This document shows, piece after piece, positions 36,701 to 44,852 of a stretch of 61,196 bases of DNA. Location of the stretch: positions 1-61,196 of IMG/VR virus record IMGVR_UViG_3300008952_000048; one strand, written 5' to 3'. This stretch comes from a virus. The stretch's first letter is position 1; the number at the start of each line of letters is the position of its first letter. A model generated the notes under the pieces. The model ran no database searches, was not told where the DNA came from, and was given only the letters and a program-made list of their open reading frames with translations. The translations under genes were made by a program, and so were the position numbers.

Positions 36701-37310
36701 GATTCCCCACAAGACAGTTGAAATCGAAAGTGGGAAGCACTTCATCCGGTACAGCCGAACTGAGCTTAAGAGGCAAAAGGCGAACATAGAAGATAAGGGA
36801 TATGCAATTGATTCTGATATCACTGCAACCTCTATATCCGAACAGATCACCGGCATGAAAAATTATGTCATACCACCTCAATACAATTTTATACAATACG
36901 ATGATATTAAGCCATTTGCTTATTATTTCCTCGAATTCGATCATACACTGAGCCAGCGAGATTTAATTGACATTTGGCAAGGTGTAATGCCTTCGATTGC
37001 AATGAACCCTGAAACAGATGAGGTAGAGATCTCTCACGATATCGATAAGTATAATTTCTTTTACAATGTAAATTTCCCAACTGATATAAAGTTCATGGTA
37101 TTTAAGGTGAAGAAGAAAGCAGGCTGGAACTACTACGAAATTACGGCAGACTCCAAGGATGATACGAGATTTAAATTCGATTTTCAGGGAGATGGACAGG
37201 TAGAAGTTGTGCCCGACTATAATTACAATTGGCCTTATGATTTCTGCTCTCTTGTGGAGCGAGCAAAGGTTGACGTTAGTGTTACTTTCAAGAAGGATGG
37301 AGAAGAATGA
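30795..37310 (+). CDS. 2171-residue virion protein with an FG-GAP-like region
   Basis: A very large beta-rich structural protein, probably a tail appendage. Residues about 1089-1480 contain repeats resembling degenerate FG-GAP (integrin-alpha type) blades: NDAFGYSMDICSG, GNFFIIGAPCTAPED, GSAYLYSHVPSS, GVGKAVAICND, HWAVAANYVN and GVALWMNYQ. The C-terminal 250 residues contain conserved-looking mixed segments (VMSEAIMVIPYLDRKIP, then YFLEFDHTLSQRDLIDIWQG). There is no coiled-coil-rich stretch, so it is unlikely to be the tape measure. No transmembrane segment or enzyme motif was noticed. It overlaps the next gene by 4 bases. Family not recognised; the role is inferred from size and neighbours. 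Confidence 0.65.
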   Translation: MSNDGNKSARRVPFTMFSSSATGGYLTDLHANFTSSIEINNMHTDTYGDFRHPPMQGPFTEQHVGGMPHRHTKILLSGDMEYITTNVDGPDGYWDETPLYVTPLDSPVSTDTVWQLDGSGDLTPLTGALISNNTIWELVDADTALSPGEPDEESYWRIYKTDCKPEGFYIIPLAGNLNVYGADYGTAPRSWLYRDEFAKRPLNIRNIKSGDACTVVGNFSMEYEVVQIAGRTINPRHYAEYPEQYTAEFPLHRGTEGRVLNTLNEDGQPATGTLPDYTLPDNTGSLNNFIFVSKFSAPGDRYTMSRGFLNPIGEELSAYNASPFRNLTAKAELSEDLATHTPKATDIPPLSGTLYHTTNRNTRLYKELSGSSSDVVIDKLVYDDGYVTHAIPQSTLQYSWVTASAVTTRSEFPGYATGSDIAFYSNSVGFDSPMNNVYIDPVNATQSFDSSGSVYGYNSWKEIRGGERRLSRYYREHNILPVTNEVSEKTTQYIEPPVVAKHLPMEHELAIDATGTPFLLSSVYGNKLTRYSNNAINVLYNFWVSDANTKYAELKSLYINSSVPAANNPVKAFYSLTYGQTLWPKDENAFMKKVRVRGNYQEVPGTGLRGYDRLYGTQNKMNSPNLMRDPTALNSQGVANASLAFDPMKTDGANSFPNLGTGVTPGVFSGDVGELNFDTDRSFTSSASPISSLDFFETNYLRVDLTSSDYNERLIEQMSGKNRWYDNYDDYEENMRGMKKETSILPEFRISEHMDYYINEAAGNFRAENKNFLTLLGANYTSSAETQTSTTFNVDFDNTYLSSEEFDRLKQIRDDHLTYAKPKKITLKATGVKKLLPYNGFYPDTRTVQLGNLLSESLSADIVGYKADPTNPDIEETFLERSDEHGYEAFLKSLASPGLLYNTMKAGIAVSYPVYSQIPATSSVPFEPPFEVGSNARLINPTAEMALSSSVTSNFTLPFEALVNLNENLPKGERVHLVSSNPAQLEEGSFATSSLYYGKWGGSKKPNFEIAAHNYLAESVNFFLKKSQLNTFLSAPQVEFADVEPDKKYYMDVVLRDDAEMNKFAEYGGVTASWPVFEDVSEDILQSAPNLGAGTIVKSAIIEDGSGGAYSLWATSRTVCDSTNSSDVYFVHTSDIGYSRLLQTIPSPNTNDAFGYSMDICSGTVGRTSSDILFTVSDNSMLDDGTQYFVLSTGSAGETYKFVCTSSVTGDIAPNIFEFEKDINAKESATNLAAVINLSASEFTATAFNPDSVNNYYYIRISSSVAEATANAYNLTSTLSNTTPTDSLLSGGSDGEQGNFFIIGAPCTAPEDLLDWEDTSFGNCSENDVYAYPHGQGQYSELPAARMQTGSAYLYSHVPSSNKLTLEETISPLWLFYKGGMSGPDPCVPYGNSETPRHCSGVGKAVAICNDNQYHDQAINGIHWAVAANYVNSSIGTSGDLYYPMQGVALWMNYQRAGDFDQYSDPLETGPAYLLDGWYPTFPGSNPGDEQATLSLSIGADNTGKVRAVIAASDISASTTGNVAWATFEEGPSKSAPCPVLTGPPSPSPGVTGSIIHNASTTEDSCRVAVSAIKNAPDADFHYAISYQTDGCVASNCLFKLTVSSSVVGTSTTPTSFADHDGTSDMSPAIAFALGGPMTGTLLNSVNDPVSIDMYSIPLPASPGSLPTPDTVLTTPASSEQVKHLGFSVNPSGLWNRFISLGQYGEDGAGDDFFIIYDAPRELNYKQHGRLFGLPVDDIYDPAYIQYTPPGFYGESIARIAFSSSTGQTVSLDEIIASSVVDEILTLNQGKIKSSKTGLDRSLFSTQDSAKMPVSSSVSLFGKVIQPDIQFSVGADGDATSADRATSGDVNKARWAISTKYECPVLNVSSSLYAENYSSHYPDLEDNPIWENGNNSFRLPSSVWTSYGQPVAPEKGYYFELRENPEKTPSDGSLIQLCGFTAGTKKIGTVADQRVMSEAIMVIPYLDRKIPHKTVEIESGKHFIRYSRTELKRQKANIEDKGYAIDSDITATSISEQITGMKNYVIPPQYNFIQYDDIKPFAYYFLEFDHTLSQRDLIDIWQGVMPSIAMNPETDEVEISHDIDKYNFFYNVNFPTDIKFMVFKVKKKAGWNYYEITADSKDDTRFKFDFQGDGQVEVVPDYNYNWPYDFCSLVERAKVDVSVTFKKDGEE

Positions 37311-38395
37311 CATTTTTTGATAAGAAAGAAGAAGTTATTGAAATCAAATTGACATCCTTTGGAAAGTCTCTCTATTCTAGAGGAAAGCTTAAGCCATCCT
37401 ATTATGCCTTTTATGATGAGGATGTTATTTATGACAGCCTCTATGGGTGTTCATCCGGCAGTGCCGATCAGAGGATAGGCGAGACTCCACGATCTAGGGT
37501 GCAGACCAGCAGGACTGGAGTTGACAACAACCTAGAAAAGATAGATACTTTTTACGAAAACTTTATCGCTTCGGGGATCGCCCCTAGTGATGCTAAGGAA
37601 ATAAATTTAGTCGAGGAAGCAAGAAGAAGAGATATATTTCTTCCAATTGGTAGCTCCGCAAATAGCACTCCTTACTATCCGGCTTGGAGATCATACCTCC
37701 TGTTGGGAAACTCAGACTCAACAAAGCCGTATTTTTATTTTGGAAATGAGACAGGATCTGTCGTTAACATCCCTCAAATAGATATTAAGAAGAGGGTGTT
37801 TACCTCAAAAGCAATTCGAGGCTCTGATGATAATACTGCACTCTATGGTTATGTATTCCCAGATGGAAGTAGCCTCACTCTTAAGGAAAATGAAAATGCT
37901 GAGTTTTTGCTTTACCTGGAAGAAAAGAATGCTTCATCGGACAATAAGAACTTTAGTGTTGAAGTATATGAAATGACAGAAGAGAATGGCAAAGAGATGT
38001 TATACCCTCTTAAATTTAAAAAGGGGGCCCAAACTAACAGGATTGTGGATGGGATTATGCTTGACAGTGATCCAGAGATTGGTACGCCTCCCCCTCCCGC
38101 CGATCCTACTGAGATGGTGGATTATTATTTTGATGTGGAGCTTGACGAGGAAATCTCGGTGGACATTCTACGAAGAGCGTTCCAAAGCGGAAGGTTCGCG
38201 GGCATCGAGGATTTAGAATCTCTTGTAAGCACATTTAGATTTCCCCCTGGCACCGACGCCACTTCTGGCGGCCCGTCTAGTGAGATATACGGATTGAGCT
38301 TGGATGACATTGCTCAAATGGATAGTGAAATTATAGAAGGCATGGAAACTGGCCTATACGATGAGGACGATAATAGCGATGACGACCCCTGTTAA
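37307..38395 (+). CDS. Virion structural protein with LTxxGxxLxxG N-terminal motif
   Basis: A 362-residue protein starting by ATGA overlap. Its N-terminus (EIKLTSFGKSLYSRGKLKP then YYAFYDEDVIYDSLY) shares a pattern with the protein at 43940 (AVLTDHGRYRLAKGDGSF, IEYFALGDDEIDYALYD): a short conserved unit seen repeatedly in structural proteins of marine T4-like phages. The rest is mixed and ends in a strongly acidic tail (DEDDNSDDDPC). It probably assembles with the neighbouring large virion proteins; exact function unknown. The following gene starts inside its 3' end. Confidence 0.6.
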   Translation: MTFFDKKEEVIEIKLTSFGKSLYSRGKLKPSYYAFYDEDVIYDSLYGCSSGSADQRIGETPRSRVQTSRTGVDNNLEKIDTFYENFIASGIAPSDAKEINLVEEARRRDIFLPIGSSANSTPYYPAWRSYLLLGNSDSTKPYFYFGNETGSVVNIPQIDIKKRVFTSKAIRGSDDNTALYGYVFPDGSSLTLKENENAEFLLYLEEKNASSDNKNFSVEVYEMTEENGKEMLYPLKFKKGAQTNRIVDGIMLDSDPEIGTPPPPADPTEMVDYYFDVELDEEISVDILRRAFQSGRFAGIEDLESLVSTFRFPPGTDATSGGPSSEIYGLSLDDIAQMDSEIIEGMETGLYDEDDNSDDDPC

Positions 38396-41300
38396 TTATA
38401 TTGGCGATGAAGTACCAAACGTTGAGATAGACGGAGTTTTTCTAGAACCCACTAGAGTTGTTATTCATTTACACATTAATGAATATATTTACCCTCTTGG
38501 TGTCGGAACGTGGGTAACAAATCAAAGCTACAAGAATTTATTGAGAATTGATCTTGTCCAGACATCTATCAAAGACGGATTGTTAAGCTCATCTCTTGTT
38601 AAGAAAATTTATGCTTCTGATCACTATCCCCGTGATTTAAGTAAAATAACGGCGAAAAGAAAAAGACAAAAATTACAACAGATAGGTTTTAAAATAGTCT
38701 TGGAAGATTTTGACTACAAAGGATTGACAAGTTTATCTTTCACTGCAAATACCACAATTACGGAACGGGAACTGATAACCAAGAGGGGCTTTTCTTTTGC
38801 TGCTGTTAATATGGAACCACTTTCTGGGAAGCCTTCAACAGTCGAGGTTATGAAAAATAGAAACGTTCTCTCGAAAGGTGTTGGTTATTTTCTAGGTGAA
38901 TCTTTTTATAATGGGCCCAAAACTCAACTTCCCAATGGCCGCTGGGTCACAGGAACCACTCAGACCGAAGAGTCAAGATTTCTAACAGTCAGGAGTGTTC
39001 CGAACATCAAGGTTGCAGACTATAGAGATCTATATGAAGTACTTCCAAAGATTGGCACACCCATCACTTCTGCGAAGAATAATTTGCCGTATGGCACCAA
39101 ATTGGGATATTTCTCAGAACTAAGTTCCTGCCGAGATAAAGAAGGAAACCTAAGATTTTTCTTTACACTAGATTACGAATCGGCCTACAAGAACAAATCT
39201 CAGTATGGTGATTTGTTTGCGAAAATGAGCCAGAGATTGAAAGACCGAGTTCTTTTGAATTCGGCGATAAGAAGTTTACAACTCAGCCGCAAGCGCGTCG
39301 ATCTCAAAACTACCGCAACGAATGAGCCCAGTGAAATGTTTGTAATTGCAGGCGAGCAGAGAGGCGACGCGTTTAGGAAATCAAATGCTAAATATGGCGC
39401 CATTCGCGAAGAAGAATTTAGTTTTCAATATGGAGACCTTCTTCTTCGAAGCTTCTCCGGCGCCGACCGATCCTTGAAAGATATAACGGTAGGAAAGTAT
39501 CAATACAGTGTCTCAGCAAACATAGAGGACGGCATGTACAACTTTATGGATTTTCAGAGCAGGGAGCTCGTGCAATCTCAAGCGTTACTTCAAACTTATA
39601 GAAACCTTCTTAACAGCGCCAAGAATTATGATAATGATTCACAAACATATGATCGAGACTTTATTAATGATTTGCGAGCGCAAACATCATTTGAAAATCT
39701 TCCATACATTAGAGCCCTCATTACAATTTCGGAGAATATTACTTTTCTTGCCGATAACTTGAGCAACAGTGAAATAAAAAGATTCCTCAGCACCCTTAGA
39801 TATAAACTTAGTCCACGGACTGGAACAAAAGAGGGCGTTGATCAGGCAATAAATATTATGGGTATCATGCAAAGAAACATGGCCACCGTCATGGAAATTG
39901 TCTCAAAGGGAGCCGCAGCCATACTTCACGGTAGAGATCAAACAATAAAGACCGGAGCATCACGAGGGAACCTCCAGTTCTCGCTCAGTAGCACATTTTC
40001 AGAAGTATTTGATGCGACTGAGAGTTACGATAAGGGGATTGCCTACCTATCTACCACGGAGATTTTAGATTTAGACGGCGCAACTGGCTTAAAGACCATC
40101 TCTGGCACTACTCTGGAAAATAGGATGGATGATGAAAATTTGAAGTTCTTTAACGCTAAAAGTGTCATGTTCACTATCTCGTCCGGTGATCAGTCTTTCA
40201 CCGCAGATGGAACCGGAACTTCCTTTTCTTATCTTACTCCGACATCTTTGCGCCTGGGAAAACGAGCCTACATGATCAACACAGATAAAAATGTATCTTA
40301 CTCAGGAGATCTTTCTGTCGAAACAATGTCGTCTGGGGATGCAGAAAACAAATATAAAATGGCTTTAGGGGAATTATCAAAGTCAAGGTTTAAATCTGAG
40401 ACGCTTGAATTTATAGACATAAGACCAACCTCAGACGAAACTTTTTCCATGGAAAGCAACCTAGACGAACCAAATGAGACTAACCCTGCGAAGGAGTCTA
40501 TAAATCAATTTAACCTTTCTTTCAATACAAGAGAGCAAGGCTTTACAAATCCTTTCACAGCTGCCAACATTTCGGCGGTATATTTATCTTCACAAATAGA
40601 TCAAACTCCCGTTGAGAATTTAGCGACACAGGCAAAGATTAATAATTTGAGTCCTATGAGCAGGTTTACAAATATAGATTCTGAACATATAGCGGGCACA
40701 AAGGTAGAACCTAAAGTCATAGATCAGCAGTATGAGGCCCCCTCATCGGTAGTGATAACTACGTCGCCAGACTTCGAACTCAACGGATTAGATGGCACGA
40801 AACACACTATATCCAGAGAAAAGTTTGACAAACTCCCAAACCACTTCAAAGCAATTTTTGCCAGTGGCGCCACTTTCGGCTCTGCCTTTAGCAAGATTTT
40901 TGATGCAGCCAATCTTGGCGACAACAATAGATATAACTTAATTTTAGGATCAATTGTGAAGGTTGAGGTTTTAGCCGGGTATCACAAGGACAGGGAGGGA
41001 GACACTCTCATTAAGGCTCCCAAGTTTATTCCCTTGACATACGATTATTATAAAACCAGCGCCGGAAAGAATCTCTTGTGTCGACTTAAACCATATGAGA
41101 ATGACAGTATCGGATTTAAGAGAAGCAATATGGCATCGATTTATAATAAGTTTTTTGTTGTTGCAGTCCCGGAATCCGTCGCCGGCCCAGAGAACCTACT
41201 ACAAATCAGGATTAACAGTGCCGAAACAATTCAGGAAATAGTTGATATTTATGATGCATTTGGTGTTGACTTTGATCGCGGAAGAGGCGCAGTAATTGAC

Positions 41301-41426
41301 GTAGATCCTAACACCTGCGGAGTCCTTTCGGAAGAGAGGGCGACAGAAAACATATACGGATCAACAACCCCAACATCCGGAGAAATAGCTCTGGCCCTTG
41401 AGGGGGGAACACCTACAGACTATTAG
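38379..41426 (+). CDS. Large virion structural protein, family not recognised
   Basis: About 1015 residues. I chose the ATG at 38379 (MTTPVNYIGDEV), which overlaps the previous gene by 17 bases; an ATG at 38361 would add six residues. The N-terminal part is beta-rich (VVIHLHINEYIYPLGVGTW, IGFKIVLEDFDY). The middle is helical (SQALLQTYRNLLNSAKNY, NITFLADNLSNSEIKRFLSTL, DQAINIMGIMQRNMATVMEI), and the C-terminal third is mixed with repeated serine/threonine. No known domain, membrane segment or catalytic motif is visible. Located within a run of tail or appendage genes, so a virion component is inferred. Confidence 0.6.
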   Translation: MTTPVNYIGDEVPNVEIDGVFLEPTRVVIHLHINEYIYPLGVGTWVTNQSYKNLLRIDLVQTSIKDGLLSSSLVKKIYASDHYPRDLSKITAKRKRQKLQQIGFKIVLEDFDYKGLTSLSFTANTTITERELITKRGFSFAAVNMEPLSGKPSTVEVMKNRNVLSKGVGYFLGESFYNGPKTQLPNGRWVTGTTQTEESRFLTVRSVPNIKVADYRDLYEVLPKIGTPITSAKNNLPYGTKLGYFSELSSCRDKEGNLRFFFTLDYESAYKNKSQYGDLFAKMSQRLKDRVLLNSAIRSLQLSRKRVDLKTTATNEPSEMFVIAGEQRGDAFRKSNAKYGAIREEEFSFQYGDLLLRSFSGADRSLKDITVGKYQYSVSANIEDGMYNFMDFQSRELVQSQALLQTYRNLLNSAKNYDNDSQTYDRDFINDLRAQTSFENLPYIRALITISENITFLADNLSNSEIKRFLSTLRYKLSPRTGTKEGVDQAINIMGIMQRNMATVMEIVSKGAAAILHGRDQTIKTGASRGNLQFSLSSTFSEVFDATESYDKGIAYLSTTEILDLDGATGLKTISGTTLENRMDDENLKFFNAKSVMFTISSGDQSFTADGTGTSFSYLTPTSLRLGKRAYMINTDKNVSYSGDLSVETMSSGDAENKYKMALGELSKSRFKSETLEFIDIRPTSDETFSMESNLDEPNETNPAKESINQFNLSFNTREQGFTNPFTAANISAVYLSSQIDQTPVENLATQAKINNLSPMSRFTNIDSEHIAGTKVEPKVIDQQYEAPSSVVITTSPDFELNGLDGTKHTISREKFDKLPNHFKAIFASGATFGSAFSKIFDAANLGDNNRYNLILGSIVKVEVLAGYHKDREGDTLIKAPKFIPLTYDYYKTSAGKNLLCRLKPYENDSIGFKRSNMASIYNKFFVVAVPESVAGPENLLQIRINSAETIQEIVDIYDAFGVDFDRGRGAVIDVDPNTCGVLSEERATENIYGSTTPTSGEIALALEGGTPTDY

Positions 41427-41443
41427 ATTAGGTATATAAAATT

Positions 41444-43870
41444 ATGAAATTTTCTAAGTTAAACAATTCACTAATTAAAAAGAATACACCTTTTGCCGAG
41501 AGGAAATCACTAAAGGATTTTGTTGGACTCTACCAGTCCGGCGGCTATTTCGAACAAAAGAAACCGCAGCTACAAAGCAATTCTGCAAAAGGCCCTTCTT
41601 CTGAGAAGTGGGTAAATCAAACTTCTGTTGAAAATGATGTTTTCCGTGAGAAGATTGGTGCATCTTGGAAGGTGAGCCGAACGTCACTTAATATGCTTAA
41701 AGATCAGATTGGAAATTTGAACTTTCCAATTACCTTTGCAGCCTCCTCAATAGCGTTTGACAACAGCGGCGGCCCATGGGGAGGCACTTCGGAAGATTTG
41801 GTATTTACCGGTAACGACGTTATCATTACGGACATCGCTGGCTCGCTTCCGGGAGTTCCTATTTTGGACTTGTGTTTTGTCCTCTCGGATATAGAGGTGA
41901 ATAACATCGGAGCTTCTTATAATTTTTATATTAAAGAATACGAAGAGGCAACATCAGACGCTGCCGTCGATGAATATGATTTATTGGATTCATATGGAAC
42001 ATATTTATCGCTACTTCCCTTGACGTACTTTGCAGATGTTGGTAATGGTCTTGATGATTTCACGAATGAAAATATCTTGAAACTAATAAACCCGGATGTT
42101 TATAGGCATGACTCTCGCGGGAACCTAATCTCGGAAAGATTTCAAACAACACAGAGGCACGACGAGAACAGCTCCCCAGCATTTCCTAACAATAATATAA
42201 AGAATTTTTATAGAAATTTTTCTGTGAACATTGGAAACCAACTTTCTTCGGAAAAGTATAAGAATATAATCTACCCAGAGGGCAGTGAGAAGAAAGTCAA
42301 CGAGTCAGTCAGTTCTTTAAAAGATTCTTTCCCATATTATATAGGATTTGATATTCATATTCCCGACTTTGCAAATGACGGCCAAGAATCTGGCAACCCC
42401 ATGATTAGCCGCGCCCCTCGCCTGTCCGAAGCTTTCACGTCTGGTGAGGTGAAAATGGCAAATTATCTTATGAAAAATGTTGCCGCAAGTTTATACACTT
42501 CAGCAGTCTACAGAGAAGAGGAATATATAAGGAACGCTAATGGACAGAATTTTTCGGCAACCCCAAAAGTTTGGGATCTTTTGACGCTTCTTGATTATGG
42601 ATATAGTGAGTTTAAAGATAAGTCAATTGTTCTCGGAACCGTTGGGGACAAATTGGATACGTTCCCTGAGTTGGCACCGGGCTTTTCTAATACCATAGAT
42701 AATGTTGAATTTTTAATTAATTTATATAATATGGTGGCCCCCTTCTGGCGCCGAACAGAGGACATTTTTTCTGGTGTGTTCGCGTCATCTGAAGTAGTGA
42801 TGTATAGAGTTGCAAAATATAAGAAAAACTCTTTTCAAGATCCAATACAGAATTTCTTTTTCTTTAACTCCGGCAATGTGGATGTGTTTAAATTCATGGA
42901 CACTCAGGTGAAAGTGGGCGAAGATTATTTTTATAGAATTTACTCATATTCTATTGTTTTGGGATCGGAGTACACCTATATTAGCTCATACGCAGGATCA
43001 TTCACGGAAGAGACAGACTCAGCTTCGGCCAACTATGACCCACAATATCAACAGCCACCACCCCCGGCCCTGGGGATCAGCCTTCTAAATGCAAATGCTC
43101 TCAAACTTGTGGAGAATCTCGTATTTTCAACGCAATCTTTTGTAACGAGTTGTCCCCCTCTTGCTCCCGAAATTAAGTTTAGAAGTTTCATAGGAAACGA
43201 AAAGAGGATCCAAATATCATTTGGAAACCAAGAGACCCCGATTAAAGCTGTTCCATTTATGATGACACAAGAAGAAGAGCTCAGAATGAGAAGAATAAAA
43301 TCCTCTCAAGGCGATATCAATGCTGCCGAGGTGACATTTAAAAACGATGATGAGGTAAAGGTTTATGAGATATATAGGACAAAAACACCCCCGACAACCC
43401 TGAATGATTTCAAGGGAAAACTCCACCGCCGAGTTACAGACTCTTCAGTTTTGGAGAATGTCTCTGTAGATACTACATATTATTATATGTTTAGAACAAT
43501 CGACGCGCATGGAAATGTTTCCAACCCATCTAAGACATTTGAGTTGACTTTGATGGGCGGTTTTTCGCCGTATCTTGTTTACGAGGAATACAATTATCAA
43601 ACCGCCTACCCATCCAACAAAATGAAAGATCGTAAGATGAGGCGTTTTCTAAGGTTAAGGCCAGCGATGCAACAGCTTTTTATTGATGACCACAATTTAG
43701 CTGGTGTTGAATCATCGAGAGATGTGTCTTCGAGGCCCACGCTTGGAGTGGCCAACGATGGCACTGTGTGGGGAAAGAAATTTAAGATAAGATTAACATC
43801 TATTGAAACAGGAAAGAAAATAGACTATAATGTAGAATATGATTACGATTTTGAGCGTAGAGAAGAATAA
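41444..43870 (+). CDS. Virion structural protein with a fibronectin III-like module
   Basis: An 808-residue protein. The C-terminal part, about residues 565-705, has the layout of a fibronectin type III domain (CPPLAPEIKF, KVYEIYRTKTPP, TTYYYMFRTIDAHGNVSNPS). The N-terminal 130 residues are polar (LKDFVGLYQSGGYFEQK), and the middle contains alternating beta and helical stretches (NVEFLINLYNMVAPFWRR, DYFYRIYSYSIVLGSEY). FN3-like modules are common in phage tail proteins and may bind carbohydrate weakly. It is followed by a hairpin and promoter-like sequence, suggesting the end of a transcription unit. Specific function unknown. Confidence 0.6.
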   Translation: MKFSKLNNSLIKKNTPFAERKSLKDFVGLYQSGGYFEQKKPQLQSNSAKGPSSEKWVNQTSVENDVFREKIGASWKVSRTSLNMLKDQIGNLNFPITFAASSIAFDNSGGPWGGTSEDLVFTGNDVIITDIAGSLPGVPILDLCFVLSDIEVNNIGASYNFYIKEYEEATSDAAVDEYDLLDSYGTYLSLLPLTYFADVGNGLDDFTNENILKLINPDVYRHDSRGNLISERFQTTQRHDENSSPAFPNNNIKNFYRNFSVNIGNQLSSEKYKNIIYPEGSEKKVNESVSSLKDSFPYYIGFDIHIPDFANDGQESGNPMISRAPRLSEAFTSGEVKMANYLMKNVAASLYTSAVYREEEYIRNANGQNFSATPKVWDLLTLLDYGYSEFKDKSIVLGTVGDKLDTFPELAPGFSNTIDNVEFLINLYNMVAPFWRRTEDIFSGVFASSEVVMYRVAKYKKNSFQDPIQNFFFFNSGNVDVFKFMDTQVKVGEDYFYRIYSYSIVLGSEYTYISSYAGSFTEETDSASANYDPQYQQPPPPALGISLLNANALKLVENLVFSTQSFVTSCPPLAPEIKFRSFIGNEKRIQISFGNQETPIKAVPFMMTQEEELRMRRIKSSQGDINAAEVTFKNDDEVKVYEIYRTKTPPTTLNDFKGKLHRRVTDSSVLENVSVDTTYYYMFRTIDAHGNVSNPSKTFELTLMGGFSPYLVYEEYNYQTAYPSNKMKDRKMRRFLRLRPAMQQLFIDDHNLAGVESSRDVSSRPTLGVANDGTVWGKKFKIRLTSIETGKKIDYNVEYDYDFERREE

Positions 43871-43873
43871 AGA

Positions 43874-43894
43874 GGGTTTTTATTTAAAAAACCC
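43874..43894 (+). terminator. Intrinsic-terminator-like hairpin
   Basis: GGGTTTTT and AAAAACCC form a perfect 8-bp stem with an ATTTA loop, directly after the stop at 43870. No U-run follows on the + strand, so termination may be partial; the A/T-rich lower stem may act as the slippery part. A CTATTTA motif follows 2 bases later. Confidence 0.5.
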
Positions 43895-43896
43895 AC

Positions 43897-43914
43897 CTAT
43901 TTAGTGTATAATAC
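43897..43914 (+). promoter_or_regulatory. Candidate late promoter (CTATTTAG plus TATAATAC)
   Basis: CTATTTAG at 43897-43904 followed by TATAATAC at 43907-43914, 25 bases before the ATG at 43940. TATAATAC is close both to a -10 box and to the T4 late consensus TATAAATA; no -35 hexamer is visible. Placement just after a terminator-like hairpin supports a new transcript starting here. Confidence 0.45.
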
Positions 43915-43939
43915 TAATTATGGTTTGGAGGAATAGCAA

Positions 43940-44836
43940 ATGGCATTTTTAGATAACAGTGGCGATATTATTATCGATGCAGTATTAACTGATCATGGAA
44001 GATACAGGTTAGCCAAAGGCGATGGCTCTTTTGCTATTGAGTACTTTGCTTTGGGCGACGATGAAATTGATTATGCTCTGTATGATGCTGACGCCCCCAC
44101 GGACCAAGGTAACTTGGAGATTATGCAAACTCCAATCTTGGAAGCATTTACAAATAATGCCTCCTCGCTAAAGAGTAAACTCATAACGATTAATCAAAAT
44201 AACTTGCTATACTTGCCGGTTTTGAGGGCAAACAACTTATTAAACTCAGCCGAAAACACTGACCTTGGCATGTATGTGGTTGCTTGCACCGAAACAACAG
44301 AAGTCAATGCCAGCGGCTCACAACCAAACCTCAATGGGGTGACTGTGGGAATGGGATCTGAAATAAGGATCGATCAAGGGGTAGACAATGACGCACAGTC
44401 ACCAAGTTATTTACTACCTCAGATTCTTGTAGAGACTCAATATAGTGTCCAGATTGATAATCGTCTGGGAATGATTGTTTCTAAAAATGGCACCAATGGC
44501 ACAATTGTAACCAATCAAGCATCTTACATTGATGACGACCAAATTGCAAGTTATATTTACACTTTAAACACTGACGATGCTTTTGTTTCGGAAAATACGG
44601 AGGTTGGTCAGACCAACGAAGTTATAGCTGGCCCAAGAGGTACAATTCTTACATTTGCGATTCAGGCATCTATTGAATTAAATACTAGCTCATACCTATT
44701 TTCTCAAATGGGGAGCACCGCTTACATAGCCGGAATAGGCGATGTTCAATATATTGATAGTACAGTCAGGATTGAGGGCATGACCACAGGCGCCTCGGTT
44801 GACTTGCCCATGAGATTTGTAAGATCAGTATCATAG
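43940..44836 (+). CDS. Virion structural protein with conserved AFLDNSGDII N-terminus
   Basis: A 298-residue protein with a TTTGGAGGA ribosome binding site about 9 bases before the ATG. The N-terminus (AFLDNSGDIIIDAVLTDHG, then RLAKGDGSF..YFALGDDEIDY) is a recurrent motif among structural proteins of marine T4-like phages and is related to the N-terminus of the protein at 37307. The rest is beta-rich with serine/asparagine repeats and ends in VDLPMRFVRSVS. It opens a new transcription unit and is followed by two paralogous proteins. Function unknown; likely tail or head decoration. Confidence 0.6.
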   Translation: MAFLDNSGDIIIDAVLTDHGRYRLAKGDGSFAIEYFALGDDEIDYALYDADAPTDQGNLEIMQTPILEAFTNNASSLKSKLITINQNNLLYLPVLRANNLLNSAENTDLGMYVVACTETTEVNASGSQPNLNGVTVGMGSEIRIDQGVDNDAQSPSYLLPQILVETQYSVQIDNRLGMIVSKNGTNGTIVTNQASYIDDDQIASYIYTLNTDDAFVSENTEVGQTNEVIAGPRGTILTFAIQASIELNTSSYLFSQMGSTAYIAGIGDVQYIDSTVRIEGMTTGASVDLPMRFVRSVS

Positions 44837-44852
44837 AACAGGGGAAATAATA

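Noticed and set aside
30795-37310. 2171-residue protein as the tape measure protein
   Set aside because: Tape measures are dominated by long helices and coiled coil; this one is beta-rich with propeller-like repeats.
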